Assembly: GCF_030867145.1 (NCBI RefSeq)
Contig: NC_134433.1
Location: 9,499,216-9,563,215, forward strand
Length of the DNA: 64,000 nt
Direction of reading: 5' to 3'
From: Opisthocomus hoazin
Lineage: Eukaryota > Chordata > Aves > Opisthocomiformes > Opisthocomidae
Part shown: one piece after another, positions 50,401 through 62,640 of the stretch
Position numbering within the stretch: position 1 is the stretch's first letter
Layout: every line of letters starts with the position of its first letter
Program-made: the position numbers and the translations under genes
The notes under the pieces: generated by a model
Told to the model about the DNA's origin: nothing
The model's input: the letters and a program-made list of their open reading frames with translations, nothing else
Database searches by the model: none

Positions 50401-51010
50401 TGTCATTCATTTTAGATAGTAAGACCATCCATTTGTTCTAGACAGCTTGAATTTCTAAGTTTTCTGTAAAATACAGGAGAGTTTTCTTGTGGGGATGATT
50501 TAGAACTGGATGATTCTCAGCTGTGAAAGAAATACTTATGTTGATTATCTTTGCTTCACTGTTTTCTTCAGATTTCAAGAGGTTGTGCTTAACATTTTTG
50601 AAATTAGTTAGAGGACTCCTTTCAAACTGCTAAATTATACCTACGAGAAGGCTGCAAAGCGAGGTGTGCACGTCTGCCTGAAGTGTAGCTGCTCTTGACG
50701 GCACTGCAAATAAATTACATATGTAAGCAAATTATTTTGAAAGCAGTAGTTTTCAAATTGGGATGGTGTTCATACGTCTTTTCTGGAGCTGCTTACCAGA
50801 TAAATTTTAACAGGAGTGCCTTTTGCAAATTTGGTTTCAAATTTTCAGACAAACACAATACACAATTTCTCCTTCTTTCTGTCCTCTACAAAGAGGAAGG
50901 AAGGAAAAGAAACCCCAGATCTATTTCAGTACTTTCTCAGAAGTTTGCTTATATAAATGTCTTTTTTTCTGTGAAACTATACTTAAAAATCAGCAAAATT
51001 CTTGAGGACT
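47440..51010 (+). other. Intron 1, between GC-rich segment and CR1
   Basis: T-rich intronic DNA with two poly-T tracts near 49.2 and 49.8 kb. No gene or repeat body is recognised. Confidence 0.55.
49219..49232 (+). repeat. T14 tract
   Basis: A 14-T run. A further T12 run is at 49791-49802. No SINE or LINE body is visible beside either. Confidence 0.85.
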
Positions 51011-51447
51011 GATGGTGAGGGGACTGGAGCATCTCCCCTACGAGGAGAGGTTGAGGGAACTGGGCTTGTTCAGCCTGAAGAAGAGAAGGCTGCGAGGGGA
51101 CCTTATAAATGCCTACAAATATCTGAAGGGTGGGTGTCAGGAGGATGGGGCCAAGCTCTTTTCAGTGGTGCCCAGTGACAGGACAAGGGGCAATGGGCAC
51201 AAACTGAGGCACAGGAAGTTCCGTCTGAACATGAGGAAGAACTTCTTCCCTCTGAGGGTGACGGAGCACTGGAACAGGCTGCCCAGGGAGGCTGTGGAGT
51301 CTCCTTCTCTGGAGATATTCAAGACCTGCCTGGACAAGATCCTGTGCAGCCTACTGTAGGTGCCCCTGCTTCGGCAGGGGGGTTGGACTAGATGACCCAC
51401 AGAGGTCCCTTCCAACCCCTATTATTCTGTGATTCTGTGATTCTGTA
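51011..51447 (+). mobile_element. 5'-truncated CR1 LINE, sense orientation in CUX1 intron 1
   Basis: The segment encodes, from 51012 to a TAG at 51357-51359, the C-terminal part of a CR1 ORF2 protein after the reverse transcriptase domain. Typical stretches are [39 protein letters not shown] and [10 protein letters not shown]. It continues through the diagnostic 3' end (GGTTGGACTAGATGACC, AGGTCCCTTCCAACC) into two full ATTCTGTG units and a partial third (51424-51446). The frame has no stop over about 115 codons, so the copy is fairly young. AGGACT flanks both ends (51005-51010 and 51448-51453), a possible 6-bp target duplication. It lacks the endonuclease and reverse transcriptase and is immobile. 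Confidence 0.93.
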
Positions 51448-51453
51448 AGGACT

Positions 51454-54400
51454 ATTGAGAAGAATTTGTCTGGACTTTTACAAAACACTGTTTTTTAATA
51501 AAATACGTAACAAATGGCTGCTTAAAATTTTGAGTCATTTTAATATATTTTTTAATCAATATGGAATTATCAGAGTATTTTGCATGTTTATACAGGGGAC
51601 CGAGTGTGCTGTTGGCATTTATGGCTCTACCAGTGAAGTTTTTACTTTGCGTTCAGTTATGCTCAGATGTCTGCACTGACCTAAGAGACAGAAACCTTTG
51701 TTTGACGTAATGAATACAGACATTACCAGGTTTAAGAGCTTTGCCTTCTAGTCAGTTTTTTTGTTCTTTGTGGTCTTGTAATTACATTTTCTTAAATGCA
51801 GTTCTCTTCGCTGTTGTGGTACAGCAGAGTTTTAAGGAAGAGAACTGTGCATGTGCAATAGCTCATGTATGGCAGGAGTGCGTAAGCTAAGGAGAGAAAA
51901 ATGTCTCTTATCTTTTTTCCGTTATCTCCGCTTACCTCACTTTTTGGGGGGTTGGTTTCCACCTTAGGAACACATTGCTGCAAAATGAATCTAATGAAAA
52001 TCATAGAAATAGTGCTTGAGACTTCATGGTGGTTTGTTTCTCTTGTAAATGAAAAACCCTAAAGGTCCCATTTTGCTCCAAATAAATCGGTGCGTAGTAT
52101 TAGGCTGACTTCGTTGTTCTTGGAGTGCTCTTTATTATAAGTATTCTGACTTGGGGGGGGGGTTTACAGACTTTGCAGAACTTTGTTAAAATTAGGGCCA
52201 AAAGGGAGCCTTACCCTGTGCTGAGGCTCTGGGAGTAGGGGGGCTGCTGGTTCTGCCGTGTCCAGATCCCCCGAGAGCAACTCGACTCATTCAGCCGGTG
52301 AGAAGCCTGCTGCTGGGGCTCGGGCTGGTCCTGCGCAATGAGCAGCGCGTGGCTGCCCGGAGCGCGTCTGCCAAGCGACGCACTGGAGGTGGCTGGAGCA
52401 GGAGTGCAGGCTGGTGGTATTCGTGGGTTATATCAACACCGGTGGGTTATCTGCAGGAGTAGGAGGAGGAGTGTTAGAAACAAGAATGAATAATATACCA
52501 AACAACGAACTAGAAGTGGCTAATGAACAGGAGAGCAGCAGAGTTACAGGCTGTTGGATTTACAGGCTGTGGGAATTACCGGTTGGTAATTTCTGTAAGA
52601 AAGATTGGAAAAAATCTAATGGAGAGGTGGCAGTGAGTAATAGGCAATTGGCTGAGCAATAGGAATTGTCCTGAGCAGGGAGCTGAAATACTTGTTATGG
52701 CTGTTTGAAGTTAACAGGAGGTGAATGGTGTTTGCCATCGAGGGTGGGTAGCGTTAGACACAGCTGTTTAGATCTTACAAATGGAGAATTTCTGAGCAAC
52801 GTCATTTGTTTCAGCAAGAGCTGGTTTGCGTGAGTATTTTACTGGTAGCCGAGGGGAGTGATTATTAAAAAAAAAAGGGGGGGGGGAGGGTGAATTTTAT
52901 TCCTGTAATCAAAATCCACCACCCTATTAAAAACCAGCCTGCTTAAAGATGGTTTTGCTGGATAGCACTGCAGTAAGCTTGAGGCTTTGACTCAGAGTAG
53001 GTATGGCAGCACTGAGAGCCTCATCAGTATTTTAAAGTATGTTTGGCTGCCAGGCATGATACTTAATTGATGGTAGCGTGTTTCTTTGTCGTTTTGCCCT
53101 GTAGTAGAAAGCAGAAGAATCTGAACCAAAAATTAGAAGTCATTTTAATCCAGAAACTACCTACAGTACCTCAGTTGTTGGATTGCTCTTCATGTCTGCT
53201 AGTATGTTTGGTGCCTAGAAATAAGATTCTAAATGGCTCGAGGATTCTGGATAGTAGTTCATTTCTAAATAAAAGAATAATTTTGTAACTTTCATGTGTG
53301 CAGTGTTTCTAGCAGTATTTATCATAGGCCTAAATTATTTAAGCCATAAAGCAGCATCTTGCAGGAAATTCCTATTCCTATGATCTTTTTTTTTTAAACA
53401 TATAAATATTTCAAGTCTATACAAAAGACAAACCTTGTTTAAAAATACTACATCACCCATGAGTAACAAAAGTTATTAAAGGTAGACACAGGCTGAGTAA
53501 TGAAATGGGAACATCAGATTCCTTAGAATAGACTGTTACTAAGGGATGCTGAATCCAAGATAAAAGAACTCCTGTTTCTTCTAATTTTGAAGACCTTTTT
53601 CAGACCTATTTAATTACGCCTTGAATATATCCAATCTGATGTTGATGATGGTAGTTGTTTTGGATAATGATCAGCTGTTGCAGCAAAAGGATTTTCTCAG
53701 ATTTTTAATTTAGGAAGCAGAATGCTGATTTTTTTATAAACTTGGCTGGCAAACTATTTCCTAAGAGGATGGTAGAGTCTTGGATGTCGCTTTAGTCTTC
53801 TGTCTACTTTCGCAGGAATCAGTACATAGAGGTTTAACTGTTTTGGTCAGCATTACCTTCTTCAGCTTTTATATTTCCATAATAGTTCATAAACCTGCAA
53901 ATAATGTTCTGCTCAGAGCTCAGCCAAAAATGAGTAATTTCCTTTTTTCTTCACAGTACTCCGGAACTAGTCTGTAAGATTCTCCCCAATGGAAGAATGA
54001 GACACATAATATACTGGAACCAGAGCCCTTAAGACAACCAAATTTAAATTAAAATAATCCTTAGAATTCCTTTTTTGCTTTATTGTGTATCTGCATGTGC
54101 AAAGTAGTCTCTTCATCCTTCCTCTGCCCAGCTGCCATTTTAATAAGCTTTTATTAGAAAGTGTGCCATTAACTTGCATCTGTTCCACTCCAGGAAATTG
54201 GCTGTTATCATCCGTTTTCTTCCCAAAATACTCACTATTCCCTGTATGAGACTTCACCTCCTTAAATATGGTAGTGTATATGGTATTAATGGTAAGCAAA
54301 GTCATCTTATGACTGTTCTGTTTTCCTGCTGTTGCTGCAAACAAATGTTAAGAATCTTTCCAAAAAGAAAAATCCTCAAGGATCCTTCATTAGATGCACT

Positions 54401-55887
54401 CCTGGGAATTGGTAATAGATACTTGAATATCATTTATTTTAGGTGCAAGGTTTTGAGGCCTATTAAAATCAATGTGCATGCTAAATATTTACTCTGTTTG
54501 TTTTGAAATGTGTATTCCTTTTCAGACAGCTCCTCTTGCATCTGCACGGTAAATGTGCAGCTCCCCCGTGCTCTGGGAGCGAGCGGGTCGCAGGCTCCTG
54601 GGGTATCAGCATGTTCGCTGAAGGGGGGACCTGAATTTCCCAATTCCTGCGAGATGCCGTGCGGGCTTTTGGCTGGCCTTGTGCAGAAGCAGATGACGTA
54701 GCAAGAAGAGCCTGCAAGTTTTGTGGGCTAAGGTTTATAGCAAGCAGAAAAAAGAGGAAATGTTAATATAGAAACTTCAAAAAATCCCCTGATAAAGAGA
54801 AGGGAGAAATGCCAAAGGGAAGGAACAATAGTGTTGCTCTAAAAGTGGTATTCTAAACCCAAACATAGAACTAGAACTGTCCTGATCTCATCCATGCAAG
54901 GTCTATAAAATCCAATTACTCTGATATCTGGAATTTAAATAACTAGAAACTTTATGTCTAGTCTCGTCTTGCTTTTTGCTCTCTTTTCAGTGGGAAAAAC
55001 TATCCAAGTCAGTGATAAGGAACCATTTTATTTGGGGAGGAGTTTTAAACAACACCCAAGGGTGATGTCATTCCTGACACTGTTCATATCCTGATTCCAG
55101 ATCTGCGATGGTGAAAGAAAGAGCTGTGTATTAGGACTGCTGTATCGTTACAAACCTAGCAGGCATTGGTTTAGATGCTTTAAAACAAGTCTTGGCACAT
55201 AGAGCAGTTTACTGGGTTTGTAGAAGACCGATCTGCTTTTTAACTGAAAAAAAATCATTACTCAGACGGCATCTGATCAAGTGATAGCACGCAGATTCTA
55301 GGCTACAGGACTTTTTTTTTTTTCTCTAATGTGTTTAAAATGGAAAAGGTACTAAGGTTTTTGCAGGTAAAATATTACACCTTACTTTTGAAACATTAAA
55401 GGAGAAAAGACTTGGAAGCATCTGAAAAGGAAGTGGATTGTTAAAGTTGCTTGAGAATTTCTTTTGCTGTCTGTTTAGGTAATCATAATTAAAAAATGCC
55501 TGAATGATCTTAATAACACATGATTCAACTGACAAGCACTAATTGCTCTCTATCAGGCCAAGAGAAGATGAATGTTGTCAAGAAAACCACAAGTCAGACA
55601 AGCTGATTCTCTTCTAGTCTGACACCATGTTCCCATGTACAAACCAGTTTTTACTGGAGTCTTTCCAACATCAAAAGAAAATCCTTGCCTTCCCATTAAT
55701 TTTCGTTGCTGGCAGGCTTGAGCTGTTTGTGACGAGTTACTTTCGTTACTATTGCTGGCCTGCTAATGCACGAGATTGTGCAAAGGCAAAAATGTAAACA
55801 GGTTTCCCAACTGCTCCTGCTCTTTTGTAGCACAGACTGAATACGTTCTTACGCTGGAATACAAAGCAGTAGGTATAAAAAGTCCTC
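51454..55887 (+). other. Intron 1, after the CR1
   Basis: Nothing is identifiable apart from the A10G10 tract and a T12 run at 55312. A GC-richer patch at 52200-52400 has no recognisable coding content. Confidence 0.55.
52867..52886 (+). repeat. A10G10 homopurine tract
   Basis: Ten A followed directly by ten G, continuing into AGGG. Exact lengths may suffer from sequencing error. Confidence 0.8.
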
Positions 55888-56042
55888 TTTTTTTTTTTTT
55901 TTTTTTTTTTTAAATTGTCATAGCAATACTTTTTTTTTTTTTTTTCTTTGCCCTGGAATATGCAGTGCGCTGGGCCAGGTAGCACAACATTATTTTTCTT
56001 CAAAGATTCTCTCTCTCTTTTTTTTTTTTTTTTCTTTTTTTT
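55888..56042 (+). repeat. Cluster of long poly-T tracts
   Basis: Within 155 bp are T24 (55888-55911), T16 (55930-55945), and a (CT)n run leading into T16 (56018-56033) and T8 (56035-56042). All are on the plus strand. A T12 run is upstream at 55312-55323. I see no retroposon body next to them. Confidence 0.9.
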
Positions 56043-57477
56043 GTGAGACAGCCTATGCAAATTGTGTCATTGTAGTGAAAAATCCCAGTTTTATATAGCA
56101 GATGCTATCTGGCAGGATTTCCTGCAAGGTGATGTGTATCTAGTGCCGTATTTTTCTTCCTTTCTTTCTTTTGTTTTAAAGACACCTCTTTTTGTCTGTG
56201 CTCCTTCTATTCAAATTGAAAACTTGTCCATTGCCACTTGACTTTTCTGTCTCCCTTGATTCAGGTACAAGTAGCAGCAGATGCTCTGCTCTTTCACGCT
56301 TTCCTGTTCGGTTTGGGCATCGGTTACTAAGTGATGTAGGAGGGATATGGGTCGCTTGGGCAGCCATATACCAAGATAAATCTGATGACATCTTTCTTGT
56401 AAACAGTGTTTAAAAGATAGTGCCTGCTTTGTGCTAAGTAAATTTTAACTTAGTCCCTACAATGTTAATTATGAAGAGAGGTCATACTATGTTTTAATGT
56501 TGGTTTGAGACTTAGAAATTCAAAAAAAAGAAAGATAACAGGAAACCCTGGGATATTTCTGTAAACAAAATATCTCCTTTAACTAGATATTTTAAGTTGG
56601 ATTATTAAACCTCTCCCCAGAGTTCAGTAGTGCCAGTTCGCCTCTTACTAAGTTTTTTCCGAAGAAGAGGAATATTGACTTGGTTGTGAATGCACCTTTG
56701 CATTCCAGGAGGACTTTAACTTCATCCATTTTATGTTCTTATGGAGAAGATTGAGATCAGCATCTTAAAACTTTACTGTAATTCTCAAACTTTAGTTCTT
56801 AAACATGTCAGTTATCAACCTTGATAATATTTCCCTGCCAAATATGACTGCCGTTTTAACTATTTGATGCCCGCCTTTAGCATGTCTGGAGATGCGATAT
56901 CTTTAAAAGAACTGCTTACTTTGTGCAAAATGAAACTTTGACTTCTCTCTCAGATTTGGCATCTAAAACCAGTCCTCTGTCAACACCTCGGTGTGCTAAA
57001 CCTGCTGTAGAAACAGAGTGGTAATGAACACATTTTCCGTACCAGTTTCTTTTGCTGGCAACAAGAAGCCCTCAATAGTTGGTGATGTTGAAGCGCAGAG
57101 GGAAGGATGGGTGGAGGACACGTGGGGAGAGCATTCCTGGCTGGCTTTCCAGCAAGGTGCCAGTCCCTCCTATTTACTAGGTCACCCTTACAGGTATTGT
57201 TCCCAGCTTTTGGCTCACTGACGGTAGAAATAAGTTAACAAATCAGAGTAGATAGGCAAGACTGTAAGCTGACAGTGAGTTCATTTGTCATTTCATATCT
57301 CACGAAAACAAAAAAGTACCTGTGCTTTTATGTCAAAACTATTATAAAATCTATCTGAACTTATAATAATCTGTGACAGTTTAACATCACCACAGGTTAT
57401 AAAAAGCCTAGTGAGAAGTTCCTTTTCTTAATTTTTGCCTGGGATGGGGGAACAACAGGTTCCCTCTCTTCCCAGCT

Positions 57478-57610
57478 GGTGCCCCGCGGCGCTGTTCGCT
57501 GCGCTGCCCGCCGGCGCCCAGCAGCACGAGGGCACTTGCTAAAATCGGGGGGCAGAGCACCGCGCTGGCGGCTGGCGTCGAGACCCTTCTGCGGCAGCAG
57601 CAGCAGCAGA
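57478..57610. other. Short intronic CpG-dense patch with (CAG)5
   Basis: CCCCGCGGCGCTG and further CpGs form a 130-bp dense patch in AT-rich intron, ending in GCGGCAGCAGCAGCAGCAG. No gene is recognised. Confidence 0.45.
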
Positions 57611-60600
57611 GGGTTGGTTTGTTCCTACTTCAGAGCTTGCTGTGGAAATAATGAGGAGCCCAGAGTCTGTCCTGAAGGCGTGAAATCCTTTGTTTCTGTG
57701 GAAAAGTGAGCAACTGTTAGAAAGAAGAAAGGGGGGCTGGGGGGTTAACAGGGCTGTGTTGCCTGAGAAGCACTACCCAGTCGTGGGGTTTTCTGAAAAT
57801 AGCCATGATCGAATCTTCTTTAATTCTTTGTCAGTGGTTTAGCTATGTAATTCTAGTTTGTATTTGAGTAAAAGGTATTTAAAAATACGATCCGGAACCT
57901 TCTGCTGTACAGAACAGAGGACTGTTTGGGGTGTCTCTGGGTTTCTGGTTGGGTGGGTTTTTTTGTGATTTTTTTTGTCGTGGTGGGTTGTCTTTTTTTT
58001 GGTGGTGGTGTACTTTTTCAGTGAATTATTTAAGAAAATAGTTTGGGAGTTTATTTACTGGCTTTGTAGAGCAAGGCATTGCCATTGATAGTTGTGTCTA
58101 AATGCAGCTACCAGCCTGCTCTTCAGGAGCAGATCTCTGTGCTCAGATCTGGTGGGCTGGAAAATGGTTGGCCGCTGGTCAGACCCTTCCTCAGGCAGAA
58201 GGCGATGGCAGCACCAGGCCGGGTAAAGGAGATGGTGTCCCAGAAGGGGGGCTGCTGCGGGACCCTTCTGCCCAGGATGGTGGGAGAGGGGCACGGCAGC
58301 CTCGAGGGTCCTCCGCTCTCGTGTGGAGTGGCTGAGGTTTCAACGTACACCTCCGACTGCACGGTCTGCGATAAGGTGAGTGCGTTCCTTGGTGTGGTTC
58401 CTGTAGGCGAACGAGGAGCATGCCAACGAGCGATAAGCAGTGCCATCTAGGGTTGAGCCTGCCCTGGGATTTTCGTCAGAAGAGCCCTGTCTAAGCAATC
58501 AGCTGCAACCCAGCGGTGGAAGGTTTCCAAGGGCACGATATATTATTAATCTTACAGAAACACAGTTTTCTTTAGTTCATAATATGTATTTTAACAGTAT
58601 TGAACAGTACGCCCCAAATCTTACCAAGAACTTTTAATCCTGATATTATATCAGAAATACATACCTGTGCCAGGAAGATTTGCAGGGTATTCTTGCCGGG
58701 TCTGTGATCTTACATGAAGTCCGGGAAGTTCCTGGTGTGTAGGTGATGAAGCGTATGGATTGTTCTGCAGAACCGGGGGACGTTAGCTTCTGGCTGATGC
58801 ATGCAGCAGAACATCTGCTTGAGGAAAAGTTGCTGCATAGATTTGAAGGGGAATAATGTAGTTTGATCATATGGTTGAGCAAACTGACCCAAGCCAGACG
58901 AGTTGCCCAGAAGTAACTGGGTATGCACCCTGGATCTTGATGTCATTGCAAACTCTTTTTTAGGTGGGGGGTGTTTGAAGTAGAAATTTCATCTTTTCCA
59001 TGGGGCAACATGTTTGAAGCTCTGAGTATCAGAGTCCTCAAACAACACATTCATGTATATGCTATATATCACCATTTCTTCTGCTTTGTAGCTGGGGCAT
59101 CCCTTAGGGGCAAAGTCTGAAGAAGTCAATTAACTCTAGAACTGACCTATACCCAGAAGGAAAAGATTTTGTTTTACAGATTTATCTGAGGTTTGTGTGT
59201 AGCTTTGGGGGAACTCGTTAAACTTGACAGCAGATGCTCTGGTCTTGTTAGTACCATCCAGAAAGGCCTTGTGGTTTGGGCTTTGGATTGCAGTTTTCCA
59301 CAAAGAACCACATTATTTTAGGGTAAGTAATTGAAGAAGGTGCCAGCGTCAAAGTTCTGTCTTATCCTTCTGTGCCTGTACTGCCCAGTCTGGGGCACAC
59401 ACTCCAGTAATGGTGCTTGCTGGGGACACTTAAATGTAGCTTTTGCACAAAACCACGTGGAGCAAACCAAGTTCAAGCCCTGGTCGGTCCCTCAAACGCC
59501 TCCCGTCCGTCCCCGTGGGCTTGGCACACGCGTAGTGCAACCTGTCTGCAGGCAGACTCGGGAGCCAACTCCCAGCTACTGGTTGGTGCCTGTGGGCAGA
59601 CGTAGGTTTGCATTATTTTTCAGTAATATTTAAGTTCAAATGACTATAACTTATAATAGCAAAACCATAATTTAGTAAACAGTAACAATTTATTTCCCAG
59701 AGTGCTGAGAACTTTATGCCTTCTTCTGTCATGAAATTATAGCAGAATGTACAATGATCTGTGGGTTTTCTTTCTTTTTCCTGAATTAGATGGTTTCCTT
59801 AGGCAGGTTCGCTACGCTGAAGGAATGTGGTGTGGGTTTATGTGAGCAGAGGGCCTGGTGGAATGGAGTCACAAATGTCAAGTGCAGCTTGTGCTCAGTG
59901 ATTCTTCCTCACTCTGTGGAGCCCCTTTTGACCCATGTACCAAACCTTCCTTCAACTTTCATTTCATCTTTAAAATAATACGTTTTCCAGGGAATTTACT
60001 TACCTTTTGGTTGGGTGCATTAGGCCAGGGGCGTTGACTGTAAGCTCAGACTCTGTAAGAGACAGTTATTTAGAAGATGCCCTCCACCGCACCCCAAAGC
60101 AGTGAGCGTGGTTTGCCTTGGCATTTCAGGTCTCTGCTTTTTCCTGTTGGAATTTTCTCTATTTGCTAGCTTCAAGGATGCTGTTTTCCTTGTTTCTTTT
60201 CTCTCTTTCTGTTTTCTTTTTTTTTCCTCAAAAGTACCAGTGAAAACTTCTTGAGCTTGTTCTTTCTTGGCTCTCCTGATCGAGTGACTAAAGGCTGGAG
60301 TGGGAAGAATGTCTGGGCTTCACGTCTGTGATCTGCTGATTCATAGATAAATATCCTATAAAGTGCATAGTTGGGCTGCTCTGAATTTAGGGATGAATAT
60401 TCTTTCATGATCTGTTTGGGAAAACAGCCACAACTTGACTCAAACTTTCCAGTTCGGAATGTTTTGGTTCCAGTGCTATGGAGTTCATCAGCCTGACTTG
60501 AGGGACAGTCCTGGTCCCGCTCCCCGGTGTTGATCTCGCGTGTGAGCCCTTACCCCGTACGGAGAGCCCTGCCAGCCAGTCTCAAGATCCCCTGGCAAAG

Positions 60601-60796
60601 CTGCATCGTCGTGGGTCTCGCGCAGCGGTAGATGTGATCTTGGAGCATTTGAAACTCTTATCCTTTGCAGGGGCCCAATTCATTAAAAATAAACCTAGGT
60701 TCAGAGCATGAAGAAAAATTCCAGACAACTCCCTTCCACCAAGCTGCTGGAGACTGTGGGCAGAGAAAAAAGCCCAACAGCTTTTCCCTCTCTCTC

Positions 60797-60814
60797 TTTT
60801 TTTTTTTTTTTTTT
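60797..60814 (+). repeat. (CT)n-T18 tract
   Basis: A CTCTCTCT run followed by 18 T, the same CT-to-T architecture as at 56010-56033. Another T16 run is at 61789-61804. Confidence 0.85.
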
Positions 60815-62319
60815 GTGCTCCCCCCAAGGGAAGTTCAGAGAGGAGCCGATCTGTGAACGTGTCGTTTTCTGTGGTGAAGGAAATAAATGTTTCTGTAAAA
60901 CTGGCTCAGTGTTACTTGTGGGGGAAGAGGGAAAACAGCAGACCGAAGGTGAGTGCTGGAACACGGTGATATGTAGTCCCTACTTGGTTTTCTGTGGGAA
61001 AAAAAATTACTATGTAGCAAAATAAATTATGTGCAGTCTGAGAAGCACTTGTTTTCTTTCTTGATCTTGTTAAAGCATTTCTTAACACAATGGCTTTTTT
61101 TTTTTCAAGTATTAGCATTAATTACTGAAAATGTTAATAGGTTTTGTGGAGTGAACAAGTGGGAAGACTAGCAACAACCTGGTATTTCAAAAGAAAATAA
61201 TATTCTGTCCTCCAGATTCAAAGATAATTCAGGAAAGTAATAAAAGCTTGCGAAATCGTATGGAAGAAAGCTTTATGTCACTTTGCTCCTTCATCAGATA
61301 GAGAGCAAATACCTCATTGCATTGGCCAAAACTCTGCGTCTTGAAAATGACCTTGTAATTTTTTCTTTTGCAAGTCACTGAGTTTCATAGATTTCTACAG
61401 GCTCTTCCCTCCCCTTCCCGAGCAGTAAGCTCAAACCCTCCGACGTCTTGGGGCATTCTGGCAGTCAGGCTTGCTGCATCTGCTGCCTGGAGTCAGCCCG
61501 CACAAACGCTCGCTCTCTAAATCACAGAGTGCAAGATTTCATTAAAAATCTGGAGAACCATCTTATGACTAGGTTGATGATCTCATTTTATCCATACATG
61601 GTACTTATTAAGTAAATACCTTTGAAGCATAGGAAACTGTCTGGGAACCGACTTGTGTTTCCTCCTCTGCTGTGTTATCTTAATTTGATTGGTAGGACAG
61701 AAGTCCTGAAAATATCTTTGAAGGGAAATATACATATGAAATAATGCAGTGCTATTCTTAGGTCTTTTTGCAAGCTTCCTATGGGTGGTTTTTTTTTTTT
61801 TTTTCTGGGGACTTTGCTGGCTTTCAGGTGCTTTAACTTTGTATTTACTCTGATTTCCCTGGAGGGGAGGACTCGGTGAAGTACCGAGCACGTTTCAGTC
61901 CTGACTCCAAGGCAACAGGAGGTTTTCCAAGAGCTAATTCTGGCCTTTTCTATGAGAATCCTTGTCAGCACATTTTCGCTGTGATGGAACAGTGAATAAA
62001 CCAAAGTATTTTTGGTAACAGTGGTACACCACACCTCTGCGGTGCCTGTCCTTCGAGGCTGTGTGTGCTGCGGAGACTCGGGAATTACACATCTTGTGCA
62101 TGTTTCTGCTGTAGTTATGAGGAAGTAGTTAAGCAGACAGGCCAGGACAGAAGCTCTCAGGAGTGATCGCTTATTGTTTCACCGTGGATAACAGTTGGCC
62201 CCTCGCCTTCTGCCGTTATTAAACTGTTTAGTTGGAAGTTGGAGCCTTTTAGAAGTCTGACTGAGGGTGTCATCTCATTACAGTCGGTCTCCTTCAGAGG
62301 CATCCAAAGGAAAGGTCCT

Positions 62320-62640
62320 AGCATTGTAGACACGCTGGATGGGAGGGACCTCCACCATGTCTCCAGCTTGATGTCCTGCTTGAAAAGGGACTGTCACCCG
62401 CACTGGGTCAGCTCTGCTGTGGCTGTGTCGTAGCAGAGCATTGGGAATCCCCACGGATGGAGATCCCTGTCCCGTCATGACCTCTCAGAGGTGTAGTGCC
62501 TTTACAATGAACACCTCCCTTCTGAGCATCCCAAAGACCAATTTTGGCTGTTGTTGCTCAGCTCAGACCCTCCCAGCTGAGACTGTTGTTACTCTTTGCT
62601 TTAGAGGACTGTTGCACGCAGCATGAAATGAGCTCCTCGT
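62320..62640 (-). mobile_element. Probable old, degraded CR1 remnant
   Basis: On the plus strand the order GATGGGAGGGACCT, CCTGCTTGAAAAGGGAC, GGATGGAGATCCC, TGACCTCTCAGAGG and TGAACACCTCCCTTCTGAGC follows the antisense layout of CR1 3' regions (GGAAGGGACCT...CCTGCT...GGATGGAGATTCC...TTGACCACCCT...). No 3' microsatellite or target duplication is visible and divergence is high, so the limits are approximate. Confidence 0.45.

Larger units (their letters stand above)
56043..62319 (+). other. Intron 1, distal part
   Basis: AT-rich intron with the CpG-dense patch at 57.5 kb, a GC-richer stretch at 58.1-58.4 kb and CT/T tracts at 60.8 and 61.8 kb. No gene is recognised. Confidence 0.5.

Noticed and set aside
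51137..51415. Minus-strand 92-codon frame over the CR1
   Set aside because: It is the antisense shadow of the CR1 ORF2 fragment. The plus-strand frame carries the recognisable CR1 protein sequence.
55749..56060. Lys-rich minus-strand frame of about 100 codons
   Set aside because: It is produced by translating the poly-T tracts as poly-lysine.
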